DNA of 64,000 nucleotides. It comes from Pseudolabrys sp. FHR47. Its GTDB lineage: Bacteria; Pseudomonadota; Alphaproteobacteria; Rhizobiales; Xanthobacteraceae. The notes beneath the pieces were generated by a model. The model did not search any database and was not told the DNA's origin. It saw nothing but the letters and a program-made list of their open reading frames with translations. This document shows positions 50,963 through 59,583 of the stretch, in pieces. The stretch is from positions 2,979,001 through 3,043,000 of the forward strand of contig NZ_CP039740.1 in assembly GCF_005153485.1 (NCBI RefSeq). Reading direction: 5' to 3'. A program made the translations under genes and the position numbers. How positions within the stretch are numbered: position 1 is the first letter of the stretch; every line of letters starts with the position of its first letter.

Positions 50963-51892
50963 TCAAGCGGCATGGCGCGACCACGGGTCTTGCGCCGCCA
51001 ATCCGGATGAGAGCTCGCCTCCGGCCGGTGTGAAGGCATAGCCATCGCCGTCGCGGCGGATGAAACCGCAATTCGGCGGCCCGAAATGACAAGGCATGAC
51101 CAAGCTGCCGCTGTCGGCAACCCGTTCGAGAAACGCGGCACGCGTCACCGCGGCGATCTCCGGCTGGATATCGACCACCGTATTCCACGCCGGGCGATAA
51201 ACCTGCACCGGGTGATGCAGCACGTCGCCGGCGAACACCGCGCTCCGTCCGCCGGATTGCAGCCAGTAGTTCAGGTGCCCCGGCGTGTGACCAAAGGCCG
51301 CCACGGCATCGAGGCAGCCGGCGATGCGGTCGCCCGGCGACACGAAGCGCGCAAGGCCCGCTTCCACCACCGGCTCGACGCTGTCGTAAAACGAGCCGCC
51401 GTCCTTGGCCCTGCCGCTAAGATTGAACTCGCGAAACCAGGCATAGTCGTCCTTCGGGATGTGATAGGTCGCCTTCGGAAACGTCGGCACCCAGCGCTCG
51501 CCATCGAGCTGCGTGTTCCAGCCGACGTGATCGCTGTGCAGATGGGTCATGACCACATCGGTCACCTGATCCGGACCGGCGTCGGCGGCGGCCAGCCAAG
51601 CCGGCACCACCGTGTTGAGCTTGTTGGCGCGCGGCGTCGTGCGCGACTTGTGATTGCCGACGCCGGTGTCGATCAGAATAACGCGGCCGGCGTGATGCAG
51701 TATCCAGATCTGGAAGCCGATCACCAGGCGATCGACGCTCTCGAACCAGTGCACGCCTTCGAACTGGCTGCGCAAGCCGCGCAGCACGTCGTGATCCATG
51801 GCCGGAAACAGCAGGCTCGGCACGTGGACCGGACCGAAATATTCGGTCAGGCCGACGACCATCGCCTCGCCGATCTGCCAGGAGCGGATCAC
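50963..51892 (-). CDS. Metallo-beta-lactamase-fold hydrolase
   Basis: A 309-residue MBL-fold protein. The zinc motif is VVMTHLHSDHVGWNT (about residue 118), with further ligands in FGHTPGHLNYW and FAGDVLHHPVQV. Its overall layout resembles lactonase-type AHL/other MBL enzymes. GTG at 51892 overlaps the BKACE stop. It probably hydrolyses an ester, lactone or thioester in the pathway. No signal peptide, so cytoplasmic. Confidence 0.9.
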   Translation of the reverse strand: MIRSWQIGEAMVVGLTEYFGPVHVPSLLFPAMDHDVLRGLRSQFEGVHWFESVDRLVIGFQIWILHHAGRVILIDTGVGNHKSRTTPRANKLNTVVPAWLAAADAGPDQVTDVVMTHLHSDHVGWNTQLDGERWVPTFPKATYHIPKDDYAWFREFNLSGRAKDGGSFYDSVEPVVEAGLARFVSPGDRIAGCLDAVAAFGHTPGHLNYWLQSGGRSAVFAGDVLHHPVQVYRPAWNTVVDIQPEIAAVTRAAFLERVADSGSLVMPCHFGPPNCGFIRRDGDGYAFTPAGGELSSGLAAQDPWSRHAA

Positions 51893-52818
51893 GACAGCGC
51901 TACCCTCTCGCCGAGACCGAGGATCTTGCGCGCCGAGGCCGGCGTCGCGATCTTGCAGTTAAGGTCATTGAGAATGCGCGAGACCTTCTCCACCTGCGCG
52001 GCGTTCGACTTGAAGAGCACGCCCGGTCTGTCGAACAGATTGTCCTCCTGCCCGACCCGCACATGCGTGCCCATCAGCGCGCCGGTCGCCGCCGCGCGCA
52101 TGTTGCGCGTGCCGGTGCCGTGCGTGAACAGGATGCAATCGCGGCCGAATAGCCGTTCCGAGGTCTGCCGCAGATGGACGAGATGATCGACCTCCGAGGG
52201 AATGCCGCCGAGGATGCCGGTGAGAAACTGGACGATGATCGGCTTCTTTACGTTCTTCGACTGCAGGTGATAGTCGAGGATGTAGAGATGGCCGACGTCG
52301 TAGCACTCGAATTCCATGGCGATGTCGGCGTCGATCAGCATGTCGATCATGCGGCCGATCTTGCCGAAAGTGTTCGAGGTCACGACTTCGTAGGCGTCCG
52401 GGCCGCTGAGCAGATCGCGCTCCCACTGATATTTGAACTCGATGGCCTTCTGATCTTCGGCCTTGCGGAAGCGGCCGTAATTCATCGAGCCGACGATCAC
52501 CGTGGCAATCTCGGGCCGCAGTGGCAGCACCGCCGACAGGCGCTCATCGGCGGTAGCGCCGCGCGACGCCGACATGTTGATGATGCCATCGCATTTGGCG
52601 CGGATTGCCGGCACGAACTCCTTCCACACCGAAAGATCGTTGGTCGGCCGGCCGTCGTTCGGATCGCGGGCGTGCAGGTGCACGACCGAAGCGCCGGCGG
52701 CCACGGCGTCGATTGAATCTTTCGCGATCTGCTCCGGCGTGATCGGCAGATAAGGTGACATCGAGGGCGTGAGGCTCGACCCGGTGACCGCACAAGTGAT
52801 GATCGTTTCAGCGCTCAC
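51889..52818 (-). CDS. Beta-keto acid cleavage enzyme (BKACE, DUF849 family)
   Basis: A 309-residue BKACE family TIM barrel. The zinc-binding HxH and its context are in VVHLHARDPNDGRP (about residue 47). Near the end THVRVGQEDNLF contains the conserved Glu. The family condenses acetyl-CoA with a beta-keto acid, releasing acetoacetate and a new CoA ester. The beta-keto acid varies between subfamilies (KAA, dehydrocarnitine and others). GTG at 52818 follows GGGAGA. It is embedded in a CoA-thioester catabolic operon, so a beta-keto intermediate is expected. Confidence 0.92.
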   Translation of the reverse strand: MSAETIITCAVTGSSLTPSMSPYLPITPEQIAKDSIDAVAAGASVVHLHARDPNDGRPTNDLSVWKEFVPAIRAKCDGIINMSASRGATADERLSAVLPLRPEIATVIVGSMNYGRFRKAEDQKAIEFKYQWERDLLSGPDAYEVVTSNTFGKIGRMIDMLIDADIAMEFECYDVGHLYILDYHLQSKNVKKPIIVQFLTGILGGIPSEVDHLVHLRQTSERLFGRDCILFTHGTGTRNMRAAATGALMGTHVRVGQEDNLFDRPGVLFKSNAAQVEKVSRILNDLNCKIATPASARKILGLGERVALS

Positions 52819-52845
52819 GATTGACGTCTCCCTTCGGTTTTCTTG

Positions 52846-53457
52846 TTAGCGGCCGGCCGAGACCGGGATCGGCGTCAGCGTCGGATCGCTCGGGCCGGTC
52901 GGATAGAGTTCGGGCTTGTGGCCTTCCGGCAGCGGAATGCGGTGCGCGTTCAGGGTCAGCGACACCATGACGTAGTAGCCGGTCAGCGCGGTGAGCTCGA
53001 CGACGCCGACGGCGCCCCAGCGCTTGACGATGGCGTCGTAGCAGTCGTCCGACACCGTGCCGTCGTTCTGCAGCGAACGCACGTAGTCGTAGACCTCGCG
53101 ACAGGCCTCATCGGCGAACACCGGCGACTGGCGATCGCGGATCGCGGCAATGATCGGCTCGGGCAGCCCGGCATCGCGCGCCGCCTTTGCGTGGATCACC
53201 CACTCGAGCTCGGAATTCCAGCGCCGCGCCGTCACCAGCACCGCCAATTCGTTGAGCGCCGGTGGAAACACCGTCTTGAAGCGCAGGATTTCGCCGAGCT
53301 GCTGCCAGCGATCGGCCAGCGCGGGGTTGTGCAAGGCCGCGCGCAGCGGCCCGATCAGCGCGCCGCGACGCCCGTTCAGCACCGCCTCGAGGACCTTCCT
53401 CTGCTCCGGCGTCATCGTGTCGGGTTCGGGTAGAGGAATGCGCGCCGGTGTCGCCAA
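52846..53457 (-). CDS. Carboxymuconolactone decarboxylase/AhpD-like protein
   Basis: A 203-residue all-helical CMD-family protein with the core FPPALNELAVLVTARRWNSE, LEWVIHAKAARDAGLPE and VVELTALTGYYVMVSLTLN. No CxxC pair is seen, so it is not a peroxidase-type AhpD; it resembles the larger CMD-like group. TTG at 53457 after GGAGA is the likely start; a GTG at 53511 overlapping the CoA-transferase stop is possible. Role probably in the cluster's catabolic pathway, but the reaction is unknown. Confidence 0.85.
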   Translation of the reverse strand: MATPARIPLPEPDTMTPEQRKVLEAVLNGRRGALIGPLRAALHNPALADRWQQLGEILRFKTVFPPALNELAVLVTARRWNSELEWVIHAKAARDAGLPEPIIAAIRDRQSPVFADEACREVYDYVRSLQNDGTVSDDCYDAIVKRWGAVGVVELTALTGYYVMVSLTLNAHRIPLPEGHKPELYPTGPSDPTLTPIPVSAGR

Positions 53458-53507
53458 GGAATGCTCTCCAGTTATCTGTTCGTTCGTTGAAGCCCAAACG
53501 TCGCGTG

Positions 53508-54710
53508 TCACGCGTCGTCCGGCTTCGCCTTGCCGATGCCGAGCTCGGCCAGCACTTGCGCCGTATGTGCGCCGAGCAGCGGCGGCGCCGCGTCATAGCT
53601 CAGCGGCGAATTCTGGAACCGCAGCGGGCTCACCACCTGCGGCACCGTGCCGGCCAGCGGATGCGGCAGATGGCGCAGCATCTGGCGGTGCTCGACCTGC
53701 GGCTCGGCAAAGACGCGATCGATGGTGTTGATCGGCCCGCACGGTACGTTGGCAATGCGGAAAGCGTTGAGCCAGAAATCGACGGTGTTCTGCATCAGCC
53801 GCCCGCTGATGATCGTCATCAGCTCGGGCAGATTGCGCACCCGCGCCTCGTTGAGACGGAAGCGCTCGTCGGCGGCGAGATCCGCCCGGCCGATGGTATC
53901 GGCAAAGCGCACGAACTGTTCGTCATTGCCGACCGCGAGCACGATGTGGCCGTCTTTCACGGCGAGCACGTCCTGCGGCTGAATGTTTGGATGCTTGTTG
54001 CCGCGGCGCACCGGCACCGTGTCGGACACCAGATAGTTCATGGCCTGGTTGGCGAGGATCGCGGTGGAGACATCGAGCATGGCGAGGTCGATGAAGTCGC
54101 CAATGCCGGTCTCGTTGCGTCGCGCCAGCGCCGCCAGCACGCCGACGGCGGCATACATGCCCGTGACGATGTCGATGATCGGCACACCGACCTTCTGCGG
54201 CCCGCCGCCAGCCACGCCATCGGCCTCGCCGGTGACGCTCATCAGGCCGCCCATGGCCTGAATCATGAAATCGTAGGCGACGTCCTTGGCCTTGGGGCCG
54301 TCGCTGCCGAAGCCGGTGATCGAACAATAGATCAGCCGCGGATTGATCTTCTTGAGATCGTCATAGCCGAGGCCGTACCGCGCGAGATCCCCTGACTTGA
54401 AATTCTCGAGCAGGATGTCGGACTCCGCGGCGATGGACCGGGCGATCTCCTGCCCTTCGGCGCTGGCAAGATCGAGCTCGACCGAGCGCTTGCCGCGATT
54501 GACCGACAGGTAGTAGCCCGACTCTTTCGTCGCCGCGCCGCTCTTGTCCTTGAGATAAGGCGGACCCCAGCGCCGCGTGTCGTCGCCGACGCCGGCGCGC
54601 TCGATCTTGATCACATCGGCGCCCAGATCGGCCAGCACCTGCCCGCACCACGGCCCGGCCATGATGCGGCTGAGATCGAGCACGCGGATATGGGACAGCG
54701 GCCCCGCCAT
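53508..54710 (-). CDS. Family III (CaiB/BaiF-type) CoA transferase
   Basis: A 400-residue CoA transferase. Typical are IRVLDLSRIMAGPWCGQVLA, ADVIKIERAGVGDDTRRWGP, NRGKRSVELDLASAEG and the likely catalytic Asp in GIGDFIDLAMLDVST. It is a paralogue of the gene at 43.45 kb. It overlaps the GST stop by one base (TGATG), so the two are translationally coupled. In a cluster with two acyl-CoA dehydrogenases and BKACE, it probably activates the starting acid. Confidence 0.93.
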   Translation of the reverse strand: MAGPLSHIRVLDLSRIMAGPWCGQVLADLGADVIKIERAGVGDDTRRWGPPYLKDKSGAATKESGYYLSVNRGKRSVELDLASAEGQEIARSIAAESDILLENFKSGDLARYGLGYDDLKKINPRLIYCSITGFGSDGPKAKDVAYDFMIQAMGGLMSVTGEADGVAGGGPQKVGVPIIDIVTGMYAAVGVLAALARRNETGIGDFIDLAMLDVSTAILANQAMNYLVSDTVPVRRGNKHPNIQPQDVLAVKDGHIVLAVGNDEQFVRFADTIGRADLAADERFRLNEARVRNLPELMTIISGRLMQNTVDFWLNAFRIANVPCGPINTIDRVFAEPQVEHRQMLRHLPHPLAGTVPQVVSPLRFQNSPLSYDAAPPLLGAHTAQVLAELGIGKAKPDDA

Positions 54711-55381
54711 CACGCCGCCTCGAAGCGCAGCGGCATGACAATGTCGCCCATCGCCAGATGATTGTCGTCCTTGACGACGGTGGCGGCGATCGACGGCCGC
54801 GACTGCAGCGCGTCGTACCAGGCGGCGAGCCGCGGATGTTTGGCTTCCCAGCCGCAGCCGGCGAAGCGGAAATTGAGCTGGCCGAGCGCGCAGGCGATGG
54901 CGACATGGCCGAGGCCGAAATCGCGCGCGGCAAGCTGCGGCATTTCCTGTTCGAGGCAAGCGAGCGAGGCGCGCACCTTGACGTCGTAGCCGTCGGAAAT
55001 GACCTGGCTCGCCTTGTCGCCGCGCGCCATTTCGATACGCCAGAACAGCAGCACATCAATCAGACCATCACCGAACGCCTGCCAACGCAGGCATTCGAAG
55101 CGGCCATCGAGACCCAGCGGCACGAGCTGCGTCTGCGGCGTGATGGCGTCGAGGTATTCGCAGATGACCGCGGAATCGAACAGCGTCCGCCCGTCGTCGA
55201 GCACCAAAGTCGGAATCTTGGCCAGCGGATTGTCAACGAGCACATCGGGATTTGGCACCGCGGCTACGGCCACCGGCGAGCGCACGCAGGTCACGCGGTC
55301 GGTCAGACCGGTCTCATGCAGAACGATCATCACTTTGCGCACGAAAGGCGAGCGTGGCGACCAGTGCAGTTTCAAAGTCAT
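54710..55381 (-). CDS. Glutathione S-transferase family protein
   Basis: A 223-residue GST: thioredoxin-like N-terminus (LHWSPRSPFVRKVMIVLHET) with NPLAKIPTLVLDDGRTLFDS (cis-Pro and glutathione-binding Ser), then a helical domain with ARDFGLGHVAIACALGQLN, the N-capping box area. The first ribosome site sits very close to the ATG (GGGAGG directly before it). Coupling to the CoA transferase is unusual; bacterial GSTs in such operons can act as isomerases or in dehalogenation or ring-cleavage product isomerisation. Confidence 0.9.
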   Translation of the reverse strand: MTLKLHWSPRSPFVRKVMIVLHETGLTDRVTCVRSPVAVAAVPNPDVLVDNPLAKIPTLVLDDGRTLFDSAVICEYLDAITPQTQLVPLGLDGRFECLRWQAFGDGLIDVLLFWRIEMARGDKASQVISDGYDVKVRASLACLEQEMPQLAARDFGLGHVAIACALGQLNFRFAGCGWEAKHPRLAAWYDALQSRPSIAATVVKDDNHLAMGDIVMPLRFEAA

Positions 55382-55443
55382 CCTCCCTTGCCGCCTTCCG
55401 GCGGCTTGTTGGCGAAACGTTACCTGCCTCGGGGATAATATGT

Positions 55444-55469
55444 CAATAAATCATGTTTATGATTTATTG
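55444..55469. promoter_or_regulatory. Perfect 11-bp inverted repeat with 4-nt spacer
   Basis: CAATAAATCAT (55444-55454) and ATGATTTATTG (55459-55469) flank GTTT. The AT-rich stem overlaps the end of the dehydrogenase gene and lies 62 nt upstream of the GST start. It lacks the GC-rich stem of a terminator, so an operator for an internal promoter of GST and downstream genes is the best guess. Confidence 0.5.
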
Positions 55470-56381
55470 TGCCGATGCGCCAAGTATGCGGCAGACCTCG
55501 TCGACCAGTTCGCGCAGATTGTCGTGCGTCAGCACCGAAGCATGCGGCTGCAGCACGACATTCGAGAGCGCGAGGAAGCGCGAATTCGGCACCGGCTCCT
55601 GTGCGAAGACATCCAGCCCTGCCCCGGCGATGGTCTTGTTCTCGAGCGCCTCGAGCAGCGCCTCTTCGTCAACGACCGTGCCGCGCGACACATTGATGAG
55701 AAAGCCGCTAGGCCCCAGTGCGCGCAGCACATCGCGATTGACGATGTGGCGCGTCGTCTCGTCGCCTGGACAGGTCATCACCAGGAAATCAACGGCCGCG
55801 GCGAGCGCAACGATGTCAGCGACATAGTGATACAGCAGGCCCGACTTGGGGCGCGGTCCGTGGTAACTGACGTTAAGACCGACGCCGGCCAGACGATCAG
55901 CAACAGCACGACCTATGCGGCCGAGGCCGACGATGCCGGCGCGCTTGCCGGCGACACGGGTGGCGCGGCTGCGCCGGCCATTTTTCCACCGCCCGCTGCG
56001 CACATAGGCGTCGCCGGCGACGATGTCGCGCGCCACCGCGTAGACCAGCGCCACGGCCATGTCGGCGGTGTCCTCGGTCATGACGTGCGGCGTTGGATAG
56101 AGCGCGATGCCGCGCGCCTTCAGCGCCGGCTCGTCGAACTTCTCCAGCCCGGCGCCGCAGCTCGCCAGGGTCGTCAGCGACGGCAAGAGATCGAGCAGCG
56201 CCTCGGGCGCGCCCTGCATCGCCATGGTCACGGCGCCTTTGATCCCGCCGCGCTCGGCGGCGGGAAGTTGCGGCAGTTGGTCCGGCGCGACGAGGTCGAG
56301 CCGCTCGGCCAGTCCCGCGCGCAGATCGGGCGCCAGCGCACCCAGCATGGCAACACGCGGCTTGTCGGAACGATCGGTCAT
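55464..56381 (-). CDS. D-2-hydroxyacid dehydrogenase (NAD(P)-dependent)
   Basis: A 305-residue member of the D-isomer hydroxyacid dehydrogenase family. The nucleotide fold is VGLGRIGRAVADRLAGVGL (about residue 152). Catalytic residues are Arg in FLINVSRGTVVDEEAL, Glu in VFAQEPVPNS and His in VVLQPHASVLTHDNL. Substrate-binding residues suggest glyoxylate/hydroxypyruvate-type reductase or related. It lies between the acyl-CoA dehydrogenase pair and the GST gene and would interconvert a 2-keto and 2-hydroxy acid of the pathway. Confidence 0.92.
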   Translation of the reverse strand: MTDRSDKPRVAMLGALAPDLRAGLAERLDLVAPDQLPQLPAAERGGIKGAVTMAMQGAPEALLDLLPSLTTLASCGAGLEKFDEPALKARGIALYPTPHVMTEDTADMAVALVYAVARDIVAGDAYVRSGRWKNGRRSRATRVAGKRAGIVGLGRIGRAVADRLAGVGLNVSYHGPRPKSGLLYHYVADIVALAAAVDFLVMTCPGDETTRHIVNRDVLRALGPSGFLINVSRGTVVDEEALLEALENKTIAGAGLDVFAQEPVPNSRFLALSNVVLQPHASVLTHDNLRELVDEVCRILGASAQ

Positions 56382-56399
56382 CGCTCGCCCTTCGATATC

Positions 56400-57563
56400 T
56401 CAGTTCGGCAAACCGAGCACGGCCTTAGCCAGCACGTTGCGCATGATTTCGCTGGAGCCACCGAAGATGGTGGTCGGCCGCGCCATCAGATAAGCGCCGG
56501 CGGCATGCAGCCGCGCGTCGCCATCGAGCGGCTTGCGCAGACCTGCGGTTTCGCCGGCGACCTCGAGCATTTCTTCCGAGATGCGCTGGAACAGCTCGCT
56601 CTGGAATATCTTGAGAATGGACACGTCGGCGCCGATGGTTTCGCCGCGGCGCAGCTTGTCGACATAGCTTTCGAACAAGGCCGCGAGATCATCGAGGTCG
56701 AGCTTCAGCCGCACGAAGCGGTCTTCGAATGCCGGATCGCCGGTGACGCCCATGCGCGTTGCCAGCGCGCGCAATTGCGTCAGCGCATTGGCCGACAGCC
56801 GCGGTGCGCCGATGAAGACGCGCTCGTGACCGAGCAACGCCTTGGCGATGGTCCAGCCGCCATTGACCTCGCCGACCAGGTTGTCTTTCGGGATGCGGAC
56901 ATTGTCGAAGAAAATTTCGCTGAACTCGTCAAACAGTTCGAGGTTCTCGATCGGCCGCACCGTGACGCCAGGCGCGTCCATCGGCACCAGCAGAAAGCTG
57001 ATACCGGCCTGCTTCTTCGCCGTCTTGTCGGTACGCGCCAGGATGAACACCCAGTTGGCATCGTTGCCGAGCGTCGCCCAGGTCTTCTGCCCGTTGATCA
57101 CCCATTCATCGCCGTCGAGCACGGCCTCGGTGCGCACGGCAGCGAGATCGGAGCCGGCATTCGGCTCGCTGTAGCCCTGCGCCCAGATATGCTCGCCGGA
57201 CAATATTTTCGGCAGGAAATGCGCCTTCTGCTCATCCGTACCGTGGTGAATCAGCAACGGTCCAAGCATGACGATGCCAATGTCGTTGACGCGGGCGCAG
57301 CCGTGGCGGCCGAACTCCTCGATCATGATCAGCTGTTTGGACGCCGACAGCCCCATGCCGCCGTAGTCTCGTGGCCAGTTCGGGCACAGCCAGCCGCGCT
57401 TCGACAGCGCCATGTACCACGGCTTGACCTCGCGCCAGTGCAGCCGTCGCTGCGAGTGGCGCGGCATGTCCTTCGGGTAACTCTCTTCGGCAAATCGCCG
57501 CACGAGGACGCGGAAGTCGTCGTCCGGCATATCGCGCAGGTCTTCAGTGGCGGCAAATGACAT
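56400..57563 (-). CDS. Acyl-CoA dehydrogenase (large partner of a pair)
   Basis: A 387-residue acyl-CoA dehydrogenase. Conserved blocks are WAQGYSEPNAGSDLAAVRTE, INGQKTWATLGNDANW, FFDNVRIPKDNLVGEVNGGW and the C-terminal MARPTTIFGGSSEIMRNVLA. This start (MSFAATEDLRDMPD) overlaps the adjacent dehydrogenase stop. Two unequal dehydrogenase genes side by side are typical of heteromeric FadE-type pairs that act on bulky or ring-containing acyl-CoAs. Confidence 0.92.
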   Translation of the reverse strand: MSFAATEDLRDMPDDDFRVLVRRFAEESYPKDMPRHSQRRLHWREVKPWYMALSKRGWLCPNWPRDYGGMGLSASKQLIMIEEFGRHGCARVNDIGIVMLGPLLIHHGTDEQKAHFLPKILSGEHIWAQGYSEPNAGSDLAAVRTEAVLDGDEWVINGQKTWATLGNDANWVFILARTDKTAKKQAGISFLLVPMDAPGVTVRPIENLELFDEFSEIFFDNVRIPKDNLVGEVNGGWTIAKALLGHERVFIGAPRLSANALTQLRALATRMGVTGDPAFEDRFVRLKLDLDDLAALFESYVDKLRRGETIGADVSILKIFQSELFQRISEEMLEVAGETAGLRKPLDGDARLHAAGAYLMARPTTIFGGSSEIMRNVLAKAVLGLPN

Positions 57564-58609
57564 CACGCCACCTCCTTCAGTAAGGTAGCAAAACGCCTGC
57601 GGTGCACGGCCGAGGAGCCAAATTGGTTGCACAAAGTCATCGCCTTGCGCACGAACAGACCGGCGTCGTACTCGTCAGTGAAGCCGATGGCGCCATGCAT
57701 CTGGATCGCTTCGCGCGATACCAGCAATGCCGTATCATTGGCGCGGCATTTGGCACGCGACACCGCGGCGGCGCGTGTCGTCTTCGTGGCACCGGTATCG
57801 AGCGCCGCGGCAGCCGATGCGATCGAGGCACGCGTGAGTTCGAGCTGAACCTTGACATCGGTGGCGCGATGCTGCAGCGCCTGGAAACTGCCGATCGGCT
57901 GGCCGAACTGTTTGCGGGTTTTCAGATAGTCGATCGTCATCGCGAAGACCCGCTCGGACAGGCCGAACAGATAGGACGCGGTGGCGAGCGTCGCCTCGTC
58001 GAGCGCGTCATCGACAGCGTCGGCGGGGTGAACCGCCAGCGGCGTGACGTCCCGGAGTTCCAGCGTGCCGAGCGCGCAACCATCCTGCGTCCACTCTGAC
58101 GTCACGCGGAGACCAAAGGCATCCTTCGCCACAATGGCGATGCCGTCGGCGGTGGCGACGGCGAAGCTGTCGGCGCCGGTGGCGTTCGGAATGAAATGCT
58201 TGCTGCCGGTGATGCGGCCGCCCTCGATGCATGACTTCCGCCAACCGAGTTCGTTTGCCTCATCCTGCCACGCCGCGATGCAAATTCCCGTAGCGGACAA
58301 GTCGGCACCGGCCATGCGAACCGCCAGCGCGGCGCCGATCAGCGGCTCGGGCACCAGCCCGGCGCCGAGCTCCTGCGTCAGCGCGCAATATTCCGCCATG
58401 CCGAGGCCGAGCCCGCCCGCCTCTTCCGGCAGATGCAATGTCAGCCATCCCATCTCGGCCATGGTGGCAAATATCGCGGGATCGAAACCGGGCTCCTGAA
58501 AGCGCTGCGCGCGAATGCGAGCGAGGCTGCCGTCGGCAGCCACCACGGCGCGAGTGCTGTCGCGGATCATGCGGACATTTTCGGCCGCGTCGTCTTCCTT
58601 GCGGGACAT
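57563..58609 (-). CDS. Acyl-CoA dehydrogenase (smaller partner)
   Basis: A 348-residue acyl-CoA dehydrogenase, a little shorter than usual. It has LHLPEEAGGLGLGMAEYCAL, ITGSKHFIPNATGADSFAVA, QFGQPIGSFQALQHRATDVK and AIQMHGAIGFTDEYDAGLF. The GxxxSD-like flavin-contact loop of the larger subunit is not evident, so it may be the companion subunit. It is the promoter-proximal gene of the long minus-strand operon (58.6 to 44.7 kb) and diverges from an enoyl-CoA hydratase, whose product chemistry follows directly. Confidence 0.92.
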   Translation of the reverse strand: MSRKEDDAAENVRMIRDSTRAVVAADGSLARIRAQRFQEPGFDPAIFATMAEMGWLTLHLPEEAGGLGLGMAEYCALTQELGAGLVPEPLIGAALAVRMAGADLSATGICIAAWQDEANELGWRKSCIEGGRITGSKHFIPNATGADSFAVATADGIAIVAKDAFGLRVTSEWTQDGCALGTLELRDVTPLAVHPADAVDDALDEATLATASYLFGLSERVFAMTIDYLKTRKQFGQPIGSFQALQHRATDVKVQLELTRASIASAAAALDTGATKTTRAAAVSRAKCRANDTALLVSREAIQMHGAIGFTDEYDAGLFVRKAMTLCNQFGSSAVHRRRFATLLKEVA

Positions 58610-58803
58610 GCTTCCTCTGTTATTGTAAAGCATAGCTTATTAGCTTTTATGGCGGATCAGTTCAACCACACCTGCCACTGGGATAGCAATATCAACAAAT
58701 GTAAAAACTCATAGACCTAGTTTTTAGGTGCGCAAGGCATCCGCCTTCTGTATAGAACCGGCAACAGCCGCCCCATCGCGGCGTAGCCAAGGGAACACCG
58801 AGG
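58610..58803. promoter_or_regulatory. Divergent promoter region of the dehydrogenase operon and enoyl-CoA hydratase
   Basis: Holds TAGCTTTTA (58641-58649), also at 43346, and CTCATAGACCTAG (58708-58720) just after a possible -10 TGTAAA (58700-58705). ACCTA-GTTTT-TAGGT forms a small dyad at 58715-58729. The shared motifs link it with the promoters at 43.4 and 60.5 kb. Confidence 0.5.
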
Positions 58804-59565
58804 ATGACACTGAAAATCGAGAAAGCCGACCGCATTGCCCGGGTCACCCTCGATCGTCCGCCCGTCAATGCGCTGACGCTACAGCTTTACGGCGAGATCG
58901 CCGACCTGTTCGAAAGCACCCGTGAGTGGCACGACGTCAATTGCATCGTACTGGGCGCGGCGGGCACGCGTGCGTTCTGCGCCGGCCTCGATCTCAACGA
59001 ATTCCTCGCCGCGACCGTGGAAGAAGACCCCAAGCGCGCCGCCATCATCCGCCGCTGCTTCAGCGCCATCCGCCATGCCGCGGTGCCGGTGATCGCCGCC
59101 GTGAACGGCCCTGCCCTCGGCGCCGGTTGCGTCATTGCCTCGCTGTGCGACATGCGCATCGCCAGCGAAACCGCGACGTTCGGCTTGCCGGAAATCAATG
59201 TCGGCCGTTGTGGCGGCGGCGCTCATATCGGCCGGCTCATACCGCAAGGCATGCTGCGACGCATGTTCTTCACCGGCCAGCCGATCACTGCGGCGGAAGC
59301 CTATCGCGTCGGCCTGGTCGAGGAAGTCGTGCCGGCCGCAGAGCTCGGCGCCACAGTCGATCATCTTGCCAAGGTGATCGCGCAGAAAGCGCCGCTCGGG
59401 CTGCGTCTCGGCAAGCAGGCGCTGAATGAGGTCGAGTTCATGCCGGTAGAAGACGGCTACGCCCGCGAACAGCAATACAGCACGCGCCTGATGGCGACCG
59501 AAGACGCGCGCGAAGCAACGCGCGCCGTCGTCGAAAAGCGCAAGCCGGTATTCGTCGGCCGCTGA
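58804..59565 (+). CDS. Enoyl-CoA hydratase/isomerase family protein
   Basis: A 253-residue crotonase. The oxyanion-hole regions are AFCAGLDLNEFLA and NGPALGAGCVIASLCDMRIA. The catalytic region around FGLPEINVGRCGGGAHIGRL carries one Glu (PEIN); the second acidic position of classic hydratases is Gly/Arg-like, so the reaction may be isomerase or retro-aldol type. ATG at 58804 is a clear start. It would act on the CoA ester produced by the divergent acyl-CoA dehydrogenases. Confidence 0.9.
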   Translation: MTLKIEKADRIARVTLDRPPVNALTLQLYGEIADLFESTREWHDVNCIVLGAAGTRAFCAGLDLNEFLAATVEEDPKRAAIIRRCFSAIRHAAVPVIAAVNGPALGAGCVIASLCDMRIASETATFGLPEINVGRCGGGAHIGRLIPQGMLRRMFFTGQPITAAEAYRVGLVEEVVPAAELGATVDHLAKVIAQKAPLGLRLGKQALNEVEFMPVEDGYAREQQYSTRLMATEDAREATRAVVEKRKPVFVGR

Positions 59566-59583
59566 CGACGCGCGGTGAACGCG

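Noticed and set aside
54999..57560. Long plus-strand open frame opposite the dehydrogenases and GST
   Set aside because: Antisense shadow of well-supported minus-strand genes.
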